Below, piece after piece: positions 24,399 to 35,907 of a stretch of 64,000 nucleotides of DNA. This DNA comes from Miscanthus floridulus (lineage: Eukaryota > Streptophyta > Magnoliopsida > Poales > Poaceae), in assembly GCF_019320115.1 (NCBI RefSeq), contig NC_089593.1, forward strand, positions 39,626,675-39,690,674, in the 5' to 3' direction. A program made the position numbers and the translations under genes. Each line of letters opens with the position of its first letter. The stretch's first letter is position 1. The notes beneath the pieces were generated by a model. The model was not told the DNA's origin. It saw only the letters and a list, made by a program, of their open reading frames with translations, and ran no database searches.

Positions 24399-25394
24399 CT
24401 AGTAATTATTCTTCTTAGGGTAAGGGCATTCTCTTGCCCAGTGGCCTATCTTGTTGCAGTTCCAGCATGGCATGTTGCTTGGTGGAGCCCTGGAACTGCC
24501 CTGACTGGTAGTGCCCTTGGGAAGAGCAACTATAAATGCCTTGCGGAACCCCGTCTTGGCGGGATTCTTCTTCTGCGGTGGGCAAAACTTGGCGGCTAAC
24601 GCTGGAGGACGGAATGGAGTCCTTTGTGCGACGAGAGCCTTAGATTGTGAGGCACCCGCCTCATAGGCCCTCTTACGACTTTTTGAAGCCGCATATACAG
24701 CATTGTTGTTCTCTTGCGATAAAGCATCACTCACAAACTCATTAAAATGAGCGCACTTGCAATTGCCCATGGTCTTCATCAGTTTGGGGCTAAGTCCCCG
24801 CTTGAAGCTTGCAATCTTCTTGGCATCTGTGTCCACAAACTCGGTAGCATACCTTGCAAGGTTGTTGAAAGCTTGCAGGTATTCGTTCAGGCTCTTGCTT
24901 CCCTGAGTCAGCTTCATGAACTCTGTATGTTTGATCGCCATAAGACCAGGAGGAATGTAATTTCCCCTGAAAGTAGACTTGAACTGATCCCAAGTGATTT
25001 GGGCATTAGCAGGCATAGTGGACCGATGATGACTCCACCAGATGCCAGTAGGCCCATGAAGTTGGTGCGATGCGTACTCAGTTTTTAGCACCTCAGTCAA
25101 GCGGAGCAGACGGAACTTCTGCTCGAGAGTATTCAACCACTCATCAGCTTGTAGAGGCTCCTTAGCCTCCTTGAAGATTGGGGGTTTTGTGTCAAGGAAA
25201 TCCTTGAAATCACTGTATTGATTTGGATCTGGTCCTTGTCGTGGACCACGGCCATCACGATTCGCAATCGTATGGAGGGCCTCGGCCATAGTGCGCTGTC
25301 CTTCCGCAAGCATTGCTATAAGTTCTGTGGGTGTGGGTGGTGGTGGCGGAAGATCAGCATCATCACTCACACCGGTGGAACGAGTACGAGGCAT
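24399..25394 (-). CDS. gag: Retrotransposon Gag (capsid/nucleocapsid) protein
   Basis: Gag forms the cytoplasmic virus-like particle and packages element RNA. I place the start at the ATG at 25394 (MPRTRSTG), giving 331 residues. An upstream in-frame ATG at 25523 would add 43 residues but lacks gag-like sequence. A proline run (DLPPPPPTPTEL) near residue 12-24 precedes the retrotransposon gag core (WLNTLEQKF...W...F...YIPPG...EFMKLTQGSKSLNEY). A single CCHC zinc knuckle, CWNCNKIGHWAREC (CX2CX4HX4C), sits at the very C-terminus. The frame stops at a TAG seven residues after the knuckle's last Cys, and the protease continues in the same frame beyond it. This is the most intact of the element's proteins. 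Confidence 0.9.
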   Translation of the reverse strand: MPRTRSTGVSDDADLPPPPPTPTELIAMLAEGQRTMAEALHTIANRDGRGPRQGPDPNQYSDFKDFLDTKPPIFKEAKEPLQADEWLNTLEQKFRLLRLTEVLKTEYASHQLHGPTGIWWSHHRSTMPANAQITWDQFKSTFRGNYIPPGLMAIKHTEFMKLTQGSKSLNEYLQAFNNLARYATEFVDTDAKKIASFKRGLSPKLMKTMGNCKCAHFNEFVSDALSQENNNAVYAASKSRKRAYEAGASQSKALVAQRTPFRPPALAAKFCPPQKKNPAKTGFRKAFIVALPKGTTSQGSSRAPPSNMPCWNCNKIGHWARECPYPKKNNY

Positions 25395-26513
25395 CTGCAC
25401 AATGCACAACCAGTAATTATTGATGATGTCAGCACATTGGAGAGGAACAACATAATCGTGCCAAACTGTATTTACTGACGAGAATGAAAACTTCATACAA
25501 TAAATAGAGAGGCAATAATTCATTCTCCAATCACCACATCATCAAGTAGATTACTAGCGCCATACGCAGTGCATTCCAACATGGCAAGTTTTCAACTTTA
25601 CCATAACGTTATGCATCCCGAAGGGAGCGAATTAAAGTACATTTCAAGTATGACTGTAAAAGCTTAACTATTGAGACTTGCTAACGAACTACTCGTCGAA
25701 GTGATCACTGTCCACATCGGAGACACCTTGGACTTCTTCTGGGTATTCCTCTCCTTCTAACTTCTTGCCGAGAGATTTCACTTTATACTTGGGATAAGCA
25801 ATTATAAGGGAGGGAGTAATGCAATATGAATGTCATGAGTGAATATGATGCATGCTCGTTCCGTACGTCCTCACAAACCTAAGAAAATTTAAGCTTTAGC
25901 GGAATATACGGTGGCATACATACGTTCTCTCAAATAGCGGTCACTAGTCGATCTACATGGTGCGTTGTTAGCATACCTGTAGAAAAACTTCATTGCAGCC
26001 CAACCCAACAAGATGTAATGCTAATTACACAAGCAGTACTAAGATACTTTCCATATATACATCCCCCGATATATATACTTCGGCATCCAAACTACCCGAG
26101 AAATGTACCCACAATTAAGTACTTTCATATATACATGTATGCAACATGTAAATACTCCAGTAACCACAACTAGCTCTCCCCTAGACCGACGGTTGGACGG
26201 TCATGCTCTCACAACTCACTCTTACCTTAGTGTAGAGGCAGTTGATCCATACATTACCATTCAAACGAATGGTATCCATGCAATATCACGTCGCATGGAC
26301 GACGAAATAGAGACAATCAATTCCCCCAAGTTAGTAATTATATATAAGCCACCTAGAAGTCCTTAAGTGGGCTATAAGGGATGTGATCACCAGTATACCA
26401 TAAAAATTTTGATTTTTGAACACTTATATATAACTATAAGTTTTGAAAACCATTTTAACAACAAAAGCTTTTTGTTTTAAATAGCCGTAAGACATGTTTA
26501 ATGTTGAATCTAT
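25395..26513 (-). other. Untranslated leader of the retrotransposon between primer site and gag
   Basis: This 1.1-kb AT-rich stretch lies between the primer binding site and the gag ATG. No frame with recognisable similarity is seen on the element's sense strand. It would hold the RNA packaging signal and 5' leader. Short AT runs such as TATATATAA near 26338-26346 are present, but I assign no function to them. Confidence 0.7.
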
Positions 26514-26524
26514 CTCTGATACCA
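26514..26524 (-). other. Primer binding site, initiator-Met tRNA
   Basis: The minus strand reads TGGTATCAGAG, complementary to the 3' end of plant initiator methionine tRNA. It starts 2 bp inside the right LTR. This is the usual primer for Ty3/gypsy minus-strand synthesis and confirms that the right LTR is the 5' LTR. Confidence 0.93.
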
Positions 26525-27943
26525 GCTGTCGCGGAACCGACCAATTTATAAGAGCACAAGTACAAAAACAATCGCCGAAACGATCAAATTCTCGAACTTG
26601 AGCCCATATAAACCCGGTAGTCAACCGAAATCTCGAAGGATTTCAAACCAACTTGCATGCAACTAAGATCATAGTAATTCAACATAACATATCGTATGTT
26701 ACAACATTTCGCATACGTTCGCAAATAGGTTACATCATCACAGAGTCATTGTTATTACAAAACAAGTCTTGTAAACATGCGGAAGCAAATAGTTTAACTC
26801 ACACACCGAGTTCAAATACACATACTGGTTTGCTGATCACGGACCGCAAAAGCATTCAGATAAGAGAAAGGAGATCATGCCCATGATCTAGTCCTCATCA
26901 CCCGCCAGGTGGAGACAATACTTGCAGAATCCCTGATATAGAAGGTCATCTACAACAAGAGGGAATAAACCCTGAGTACGGGAATGTACTCAGCTAGACT
27001 TACCCGTCGAAAACCAAACAAATGACACCAAGGATATGCATAGCTTAATGTAGTGGAGCTGGCTGACACTTTCTTTTTGCAGAAAAGCATAAGTAATAAT
27101 GATCAACTCTTAACCTGAACTAGCAGTAACTTTTTAGCCATTAACCTATCATCTATATTAGCACCTGTACTAAGCAATCATTTTATTAGGGTGCAAACAT
27201 TAATAACCATATCAGGTATTCATTGTGGCAACCTTATCATCATCCATTTAACCATATTGTTAAGTTAATTGAATCTACGTTGCCGCTGCTTAGTCAAGTT
27301 CTCACTATACGAGAGAGACGGCGATTCGAATCGATTCCTATCCAGCTGGAGGGGTATTCCTAAACACAAACCCTGCTTCCCCCGTCAGGGTCGCAACAAG
27401 TCACCTTTGGTACAATTCAGGAGTCACGGGTCTGAATAGATCGGCATTCTCAAAGAACCACTCTGCCAAGGTTGTTCGGGACTCTAACCTGCCTTGGACT
27501 TATGCCAATGGCTCTCCGCACATCCTTACTACCTCCAGAGTGCCGCCACTGCTCGCGTTCCTGGCCTGAATCGAGCTACTAGGCTTCGTGGTCGGAACGA
27601 CTTATCCGGCCAGCTAAGTGTTAGGCTGTGTTCAACATGACATGAGGACGTACAGCGTATCGGTCCTTAAACGACTCAGACGGAGTCACTATGTTCAAAC
27701 CTACACAAGACCCCGCCCGATCTTAATTCATTATTCACATGGTTCTTTTCCACGATAGCAAATATAGCCAACCATGATCCACCTCATCCTAAAGCTCGTA
27801 GGTGATAGGAAATCACCTGACTTCTACCGCACTAAGCATGGCTAAGCATTTAACCCGTTCCTGAACTTAAATAGGATTCCAGTGTGATATCTGGACAAGG
27901 AAGGATTTATAATGCAGCAATTGGTTTCAACCAATTCCTATAC

Positions 27944-28261
27944 TTAATGCATCATCAACAATAAAAGATACTCAATGTATTTGTGAAAACATAGGAGGCT
28001 TAATATGCTCTGGGGCTTGCCTTTCAGGAACGAGGAAGGCTGGTGGTCAGGGCACTCGGGCAATTCCTCCGCGGCGACTGCTTCGTCGGCTTCCTGCACC
28101 TCGGGTTCCTCCTCCTGGTTGGCTCCCTCGAACTCCAGCAACGTCACTCGCTCCGGCACACCTATTGCATGAATGCGCAAGATAAATATCATGGATGCAC
28201 ATGTACGAATGTCGGGGATGCTCGGGGAATGCACATGTTCGCTGTAGTTTGCATATTCCAA
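27944..28261 (-). other. Unrecognised 105-codon open frame inside the 5' LTR
   Basis: In element sense the frame runs from the ATG at 28261. Its middle is acidic (EFEGANQEEEPEVQEADEAVAAEELPECP). The same frame is intact in the other LTR at 17582-17899, with two residue changes (EGVML against ERVTL). Preservation in both LTRs is expected from their shared recent origin and is not proof of coding. It resembles no retroviral protein I recognise and is probably a chance frame in a GC-richer part of the LTR. Confidence 0.2.
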
Positions 28262-28295
28262 CTTAAGCCCTATTCAAATCACTTTCACTTACCAT

Positions 28296-28304
28296 GTTTA
28301 TATA
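28296..28304 (-). promoter_or_regulatory. Possible TATA box in the 5' LTR
   Basis: The minus strand reads TATATAAAC about 3.0 kb into the LTR in element sense. The same string is preserved in the other LTR at 17934-17942. The position would leave about 1.8 kb for the R-U5 part. No transcription start is visible, and other AT-rich strings in the LTR could serve instead. Confidence 0.25.
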
Positions 28305-31300
28305 ACCTAAGGTATAATTGCTCATCTTCCGTTAATGACCTAGCACCTGCACCTAAGCATATTCTCAAGTTAGGCTAACCCCTAAAACAATCAATGAGAA
28401 CATTGCACAAGCATACACTCAAGCATTTGTATTACAACCAAATGGAGACTATATATCGGTACAGTAAACTAGCCATAACTGGAGATTTATAAATCCAATT
28501 GATATGCAACAAGACAACTTGGAAAGCTTATAAAATTGTCTACAAAACATTTTCAGACCTCAAAGCATGATTCTAACCTTTACCAGGTCGAACTCATAAA
28601 TCAATAGAACTCTGTCCTCACAAGGCAGAGAACAAGCAAAGACTGGAACCTAACTTTAAACAGCTGTAGTTTCTAAACTACTAGGCCAAATGCCCTCAAA
28701 TTTTGACAGGAGCTAGATACATAAGTTATCTACAGCTTTTGTATTCATCACAATCACATAAAACCAAATTATCATGGGGAACTTTCCAAGGTCCCCAGAT
28801 CTGTCCAGAGGGACATGATGCAACAAATAATTATTAACTTATGATATAAACACTTAATTGGACAAAACCAACTTTACTGACATATCACACATATCACAGG
28901 CACACCAGAAAGTAGGGTGTTCATCCCCAAAACATTTCTTTTAATACCTTTCTTAATTTATTTAATTAATTAGTGGAAATAGTAAACATATATGAAAACT
29001 ACACCATTAATTCTACAAAAATTACAGTAGACACTACATGCTCTAAGTAGACTACCATAAAAATTTCACACCATTTGAGTAAGTATAACAACCTACACAA
29101 AAATGGTAAGGCAGAATGACTTAAAATGGCATAATTAGGAAACCTTAGTGAAAAGTGTCAAGCAATAGATTTCATATTTTTCCTAGCATCTATAAGGTAC
29201 CAAGATACTACCTACCAAGTTTTATGGCCATAGGATTCATAGATAATTTACAAAAATTCACACAAGTATCTACCAATGAAAAAGGAAAAATCTATAACTC
29301 AAAAACTACACATGCAATGTCTCTCAAATTTTAACCAGAGCTTCTACTAAGCAATACTAGCTTACCCACAAAATTTCACAATTTTTGGATCACAGAAACT
29401 CAAGATAAAATTCAAACAAGTTTGCATGTATCCAAAAACACATTTCAAAGTCCTATTTAATTCATCAAAAATTTCTAAAACATGTGCTCATATAATATTT
29501 TTGTTAAATACTAGACATGACTAGGAACTTCACAAAATTGGAACCATATCCTTTGGATCTACCAAACTTGAGTTACATATTTTTGAATCTAAACACCAAA
29601 CTGTGAAAAACAGTTAAACAAAACAATTAAGGAAACCATTTCACTGATGTTGGGCCGGCCCAAGGAAATGGCGGCCCAAGAACACGCGCTGGCACGGCCC
29701 AGACAACGGCGCGGCCCACGCTGGGCTCCCGCTTTAGCCGCGGCGCTGACAAGAGGGACCCACGCGTCAGCGAGACAGGGCTTCGCCGCCGGTGGCTTCT
29801 CCGGCGAAGGCAAAGGTGCCAACATGTTCGCCTCACCTAAGCGGACCTAGGGGAACCTTCTATTGCAGCTACTGACACCGCTAGCGGGGGTGGTGATGGC
29901 CACGGCGGTGCTCAGCCACGGCACGGCCGGCTCTGGCGAGGCTACGGCGCTACGTCCAGAACGGAAGGCGCTACGAGCATCAGCAGTGCACCTAGGATCT
30001 AGCATAAGGCAGAGGAGGAGACGGGAGGGTCACGGTGGCGGTTGTCCACGTGGAGCGACAACACCGGCGAGGTCCTGCCATGGCTACGGTGGGGGAAAAC
30101 GGCGAATACGCCCTTACTGAGGCACGATCGACTCGACGGTGAGGTGGAGATGGTAAAGGGAATCATGGCGAAGCTCTAGGTGAATGGGGCAATGTGTTTT
30201 TGCAACGGCGTGGAAGCTAGGCAAAGGCGAAGGTGCGGCTGGCAATGGCGGATGGTTGCTTGCTTGGCGCAATGCGCTGTGGAGGCGAAGAAAGGCGAAC
30301 TGGAGCGGTTGAGTGCGTCGGGCAGGCGCGCGGGGTGCTCAAGACACGGCTGGCCGTGCTAGGGCGTCCACGGTGCATGGCCAGCGTGCTCAGGCGAGCG
30401 GCGACGCGCGGCACACACGCGTCATCGCCTTTCTGAACCAGTCGGCCATGATCACTGAAGGTTTTCTGAAAACGCAATTCAAAGTTCATCCAGTCCGACT
30501 GACAGGCGAACATTGACACCGATTAACTCCTAAACTGTGACATTTTAGAGGAAACAATGAACATGAAAGTTGTAGCCCGTACTTCCATCTTCAATTTCTA
30601 TTTAAGTGCCAAGGACTAATTCCCAACGGATACAGAGTAAAATCAAGCCAAAGTCAGCTCCTTCAAACTGTAATTGCAATCAATACTTAGAAAAATTCTT
30701 AGGTGAAGAATCAGCCCTGATTTCTGGCTTGTGGGTCCAAATTGAACATGTTGTGCACATTTTCATGAGATGGCCATAAAATAACTTTTGTTCCTTACAT
30801 AATTCTCTACATCTTTGCTTTAGGTTGCTCCGACATGCAAACATCCTAAACCACACTTTTTAAATAGTCAAATAAAAGGGTTCAGGGGTCAAATTTGGTC
30901 AACCATGACTTTGGAAACCTAATTAGTCAAAGTGACCAACATGAACAATGTTCCAAAAGACATTTTATGTGTAACTAAGTTACTTACAAGCATTTCTAGC
31001 CACACCACGCATTGGTCACACAAGAATCAATCAAGGTATGTACTGAAACAATGAAAACACAAGAAATGTTACAAATGTTTCATAGTCATGTTTCACACGT
31101 TTCATGATCTCGTTGCATAGTATTAACTAACCTTGTTTCACTAAGTGAGTGGCACATGTTGCACTTAAGTGTTGCACACTTTACATTTCATAAAAGAACA
31201 ACACACATGAAATATACAACATGTTGCAATGTTTCAAAATTATGTTTCATGTGCTATAAGTTCATGAAGGGATGCATGATGCTCATGTTCATGAAATGTA

Positions 31301-31336
31301 GTGCAAATGTGGAAGCTAAACACCAGGGGTGTTACA

Positions 31337-31341
31337 CCTAT
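31337..31341. other. Right target-site duplication CCTAT
   Basis: This is the second copy of the 5-bp duplication. It is followed at once by satellite sequence (TTTCACTGATACTAACACT), so the broken monomer resumes here with a small local change relative to the usual CTTGCACTGATAC. Confidence 0.95.
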
Positions 31342-34300
31342 TTTCACTGATACTAACACTATCTGAAAAACAGACCGAAACAAGATTCCACTTGAGCCTC
31401 ATCACCTAGGAGTACCATAGGGTGCATCCAAAACGATTTCGGAGCCTATGGTATGTTTGGCACAAACCGTGCACCTGTCTTGCACTAATACTAACACTAT
31501 ATCCAAATGGACCGAAATGAGATTTCACTTGAGCCTCGTCACCTAGGAGTTCTATCAGGTGCGGTCAAAATGATTTCTGAGCCTTGTTTAGAAGAAATCG
31601 TGCACCTGTCTTGCACTAATACTAACACTATCTCCAAACGGACCGAAACAAGATTCCACTTGAGCCTCATCACCTAGGAGTACCATTGGGTGCGTCCAAA
31701 ATGATTTCTGATCCTATGGTACGTTTGGCACAAACCGTGCACCTATCTTGCACTGATACTAACACTATCTCCAAACGGACCGAAACAAGATTCTACTAGA
31801 GCCTCATCACCTAGGAGTACCATCGGGTGTGTCCAAAATGATTTCTGATCCTATGGTACGTTTGGCACAAACCGTGCACCTATCTTGCTCTAATACGAAC
31901 ACTATCTCCAAACAGACCGAAACAAGATTCCACTTGAGCCTTGTCACCTAGGAGTTCCATCGGGTGCATCCAAAATGATTTCTGAGCCGATGGTACATTA
32001 GGCACAAACCATGCACCTATCTTGCACTAATACAAACACTATATCCAAACAAACCGAAACGAGATTCCACTTTAGCTTTGTCACCTAGGAGTTCTATCGG
32101 GTGCGGTCAAAATGATTTCCGAGCCTTTTTTGGAACAAACCGTGCACCTATCTTGCAATAATACTAACACTAACTCCAAACAGACCGAAACAAGATTCCA
32201 CTTGAGCCTCGTCACCTAGGAGTTCTATCGGGTGCTTCCAAAATGATTTCTGAGCCTTGGTTGGCACAAACCGTGCACCTATCTTGCACTGATACTAACA
32301 CTATCTCCAAACGCACCGAAACAAAATTCCACTCGAGCCTCGTCACCTAGGAGTTGCATCGGGTGCATCCAAAACGATTTCTGAGCCTATGGTACATTAG
32401 GCACAAACCGTGCACCTATCTTGCACTAATATGAACACTATATCCAAACAGACTGAAACGAGATTCCCCTTGAGCCTTGCCACCTAGGAGTTCTATCGGG
32501 TGCGGTCAAAATGATTTCAGAGCCTTGTTTGGAACAAACCGTGCACCTATCTTGCACTAATACTAACACCAACTCCAAATGGACCGAAATTAGATTCCAC
32601 TTGAGCCTTGTCAACTAGGAGTTCTATCGGGTGCTTCCGAAATGATTTCCGAGCCTTGGTTGGCACAAACCGTGCACCTATCTTGCACAAATACTAACAC
32701 TATCTCCAAACGCACCGAAACAAAAGTCCACTTCAGCCTCATCACCTAGGAGTTCCATTGGGTGCATCCAAAATGATTTCTGAGCCTATGGTACATTAGG
32801 CACAAACCGTGCACCTATCTTGCACTGATACAAACACTATCTCCAAACGGTCCGAAACAAGATTCCACTTGAGCCTCGTCACCAAGGAGTACCATCGGGT
32901 GCGTCCAAAATGATTTCTGAGCCTATGGTATGTTTGGCACAGACCGTCCACCTTTCTTGCACTAATACTAACACTATATCCAAACGGACTGAAATGAGAT
33001 TCCACTTCAGCCTCGTCACCTAGGAGTTCTATCGGGTGCGGTCAAAATGATTTCCAAGCCTTGTTTGGAACAAACCGTGCACCTATCTTGCACTAATACT
33101 AACACTATCTCCAAACAGACTGAAACAAGATTCCACTTGAGCCTCATCACCTAGGAGTACCATCGGGTGCGTCCAAAATGATTTCTGAGCCTATGGTACG
33201 TTTGGCACAGACCGTGCACCTATCTTGCACTAATACTAACACTATATCCAAACGGACCAAAACGAGATTCCACTTGAGCCTCGTCACCTAGGAGTTCTAT
33301 CGAGTGCGGTCAAAATGATTTCCGAGCCTTGTTTGGAACAAACCGTGCACCTGTCTTGCACTAATACTAACACTATCTCCAAACGGACCGAAATAAGATT
33401 CCACTTGAGCCTCGTCACCTAGGAGTACCATCGGGTGCGTCCAAAACGATTTCTGATCCTATGGTACGTTTGGCACAAACCGTGCACCTATCTTGCACTG
33501 ATACTAACACTATCTCCAAATAGACCGAAACAAGATTCCACTTGTGCCTCGTCACCTAGGAGTACCATCGGGTGTGTCCAAAATGATTTCTGATCCTATG
33601 GGACATTTGACACAAACCGTGCACCAATCTTGCACTGATACTAACACTATCTCCAAACGGACCGAAACAAGATTCCACTTGAGCCTCGTCACCTTGGAGT
33701 TCTATCGGGTGCGGTCAAAATGATTTCCGAGCCTTGTTTGGAACAAACCGTGCACCTGTCTAGCACTAATACTAACACTATATCTAAACGGACCGAAACA
33801 AGATTCCACTTGAGCCTCGTCATCTAGGAGTTCCATCGGGTGCTTCCAAACTGATTTCCGAGACTTGTTTGGCACAAACCGTGCACCTATATTGCACTAA
33901 TACTAACACTATTTCCAAACGGACTGAAACAAGATTCCACTTGAGCCTCGTCACCTAGGAGTACCATCGGGTGCGTCCAAAATAATTTTTGATCCTATGG
34001 TATGTTTGACACAAACCGTGCACCTATCTTGCACAAATTCTAACACTATATCCAAACGGACCGAAATGAGATTCCACTTGAGCATCGTCACCTAGGAGTT
34101 CTATCAGGTGCGGTCAAAATGATTTCTGAGCCTTGTTTGGAACAAACCGTGCACTTATCTTGCACTAATACTAATACTATCTCCAAACAGACTAAAACAA
34201 GATTCCACTTGAGCCTCATAACCTAGGAGTTCTATCGGGTGCTTCTGAAATGATTTCCGAGCCTTGTTTGTCACAAACCGGGCACCTATCTTTCATTGAT

Positions 34301-35907
34301 ACTAACACTATCTCCAAATGGACTGAAACAAGATTCCACTTGAGCCTCGTCACCTAGGAGTTCCATCGGGTGTGTCCAAAATGATTTCTGAGCCTATGGT
34401 ACATTAGGCACAAACCATGCACCTATCTTGCACTAAAACTAACACTATATCCAAATGGACCAAAGCGAGATTTCACTTGAGCCTCGTCACCTAGGAGTTC
34501 TATCGGGTGCGGTCAAAATGATTTATAAGCCTTGTTTGGAACAAACCGTGCAAATATCTTGCACTAATACTAACACTAACACCAAATGGCCGAAACAAGA
34601 TTCCACTTAAGCCTCGTCATCTACGAGATCCATCGGTTGCTTCCGAAATGATTTCCAAGCCTTGTTTGGCACAAACCGTGCACCTATCTTGCACCGATAC
34701 TAACACTATCTGAAAAACAGACCGAAACAAGATTCCACTTGAGCCTCATCACCTAGGAGTACCATAGGGTGCATCCAAAACGATTTCTGAGCCTATGGTA
34801 TGTTTGGCACAAACCGTGCACCTGTCTTGCACTAATACTAATACTATATCCAAATGGACCGAAATGAGATTTCACTTGAGCCTCGTCACCTAGGAGTTCT
34901 ATCAGGTGCGGTCAAAATGATTTCTGAGCCTTGTTTAGAAGAAACCGTGCACCTGTCTTGCACTAATACTAACACTATCTCCAAACGGACCAAAACAAGA
35001 TTCCACTTGAGCCTCGTCACCTAGGAGTACCATTGGGTGCGTCCAAAATGATTTCTAATCCTATGGTACATTTGGCACAAATCGTGCACCTATCTTGCAC
35101 TGATACTAACACTATCTCCAACGGACCGAAACAAGATTCCACTGGAGCCTTGTCACCTAGGAGTACCATCGGGTGCGTCCAAAATGATTTCTGATCCTAT
35201 GGTACGTTTGGCACAAACCGTGCACCTATCTTGCACTAATACTAACACTATCTCCAAACGGACCGAAACAAGATTCCACTTGAGCCTCATCACCTAGGAG
35301 TTCCATCGGGTGCATCCAAAATGATTTCTGAGCCTATGGTACATTAGGCACAAACCGTGCACCTATCTTGCACTAATATAAACACTATATCCAAACAAAC
35401 CGAAACAAGATTCCACTTGAGCTTTGTCACCTAGGAGTTCTATCGGGTGCGGTCAAAATGATTTTTGAGCCTTGTTTGGAACAAACCGTGCACCTATCTT
35501 GCAATAATACTAACACTAACTCCAAACGGACCGAAACAAGATTCCATTTGAGCCTCGTCACCTAGGAGTTCTATCGGGTGCTTCCAAAATGATTTCTGAG
35601 CCTTGGTTGGCACAAACCGTGCACCTATCTTGCACTGATACTAACACTATCTCCAAATGCACCAAAACAAAATTCCACTTGAGCCTCGTCACCTAGGAGT
35701 TCCATCGGGTGCATCCAAAACGATTTCTGAGCCTATGGTACATTAGGCACAACCGTGCACCTATCTTGCACTAATACGAACACTATATCCAAACATACCG
35801 AAATGAGATTCCAATTGAGCCTTGTCACCTAGGAGTTCTATCGGGTGCGGTCAAAATGATTTCTGAGCCTTGTTTGGAACAAACCGTGCACCTATCTTGC
35901 ACTAATA
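31342..35907 (+). repeat. Satellite duplication, offset 3347 bp (25 monomers), including the retroelement insertion site
   Basis: The private ATCTGAAAAA mark, with one extra base, occurs at 31361 and 34708, an offset of 3347. That equals 12x137 + 13x131. The blocks 31342-32560 and 34689-35907 match in variant order. The DNA left of the retrotransposon (about 15.9-16.16 kb) matches that at about 34.43-34.69 kb. The empty, uninterrupted version of the insertion site is thus present at about 34.69 kb. Confidence 0.75.

Larger units (their letters stand above)
20998..25394 (-). pseudogene. Broken gag-pol coding region of the retrotransposon
   Basis: Gag and the protease segment are in the same frame, separated only by a TAG at 24399-24401. 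The protease frame ends at a TAG at 23973-23975. The reverse transcriptase frame, offset by one, is already open from about 23985 ([10 protein letters not shown]...), so a single-base frame change lies near there. The RT/RNase H frame ends at a TGA at 22468-22470, and the integrase continues in that same frame. Related plant elements usually have one long gag-pol frame, so these look like damage. Programmed readthrough or frameshifting at the first two sites cannot be excluded. The TGA could be a CGA changed by deamination of a methylated CpG (inference). Confidence 0.85.
16164..31336 (-). mobile_element. Complete Ty3/gypsy LTR retrotransposon, Tekay/Del-like, 15,173 bp, minus strand
   Basis: The element has two direct LTRs of 4839 and 4810 bp, TG...CA ends, matching 5-bp target duplications, an initiator-Met primer site, a polypurine tract and a 5524-bp internal region. 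Domain order on the minus strand is gag, protease, reverse transcriptase, RNase H, integrase, which defines Ty3/gypsy. A chromodomain-like tail after the integrase and very long LTRs point to the chromovirus Tekay/Del branch. This lineage call is inferred from domain appearance, not from a tree. The reading frame is broken in three places and the integrase lacks a catalytic Asp. I counted about 12 mismatches in about 860 aligned LTR bases (about 1.4%), implying insertion on the order of half a million years ago at the usual grass LTR rate. Confidence 0.97.
26527..31336 (-). repeat. 5' LTR (right copy), 4810 bp
   Basis: This is the promoter-bearing LTR for the minus-strand element. In element sense it opens TGTAACACC at 31336 and closes CGACA at 26527. 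It is collinear with the left LTR, with scattered substitutions, single-base indels (for example near 27031) and the shorter form of the 28-bp indel near 29780. A GC-rich island lies at about 29647-30440. A minus-strand TATATAAAC at 28296-28304 is a possible TATA box. Confidence 0.96.

Noticed and set aside
21499..25478. Plus-strand frames opposite gag-pol
   Set aside because: Shadows of the minus-strand retrotransposon genes.
26514..26524. tRNA gene fragment
   Set aside because: Only the 11 bases complementary to the initiator-Met tRNA end are present next to the LTR, so it is a primer binding site, not a tRNA gene.
16164..31336. Two separate insertions or a solo LTR pair
   Set aside because: Matching CCTAT on both outer sides, one internal region, one primer site and one polypurine tract show a single insertion.
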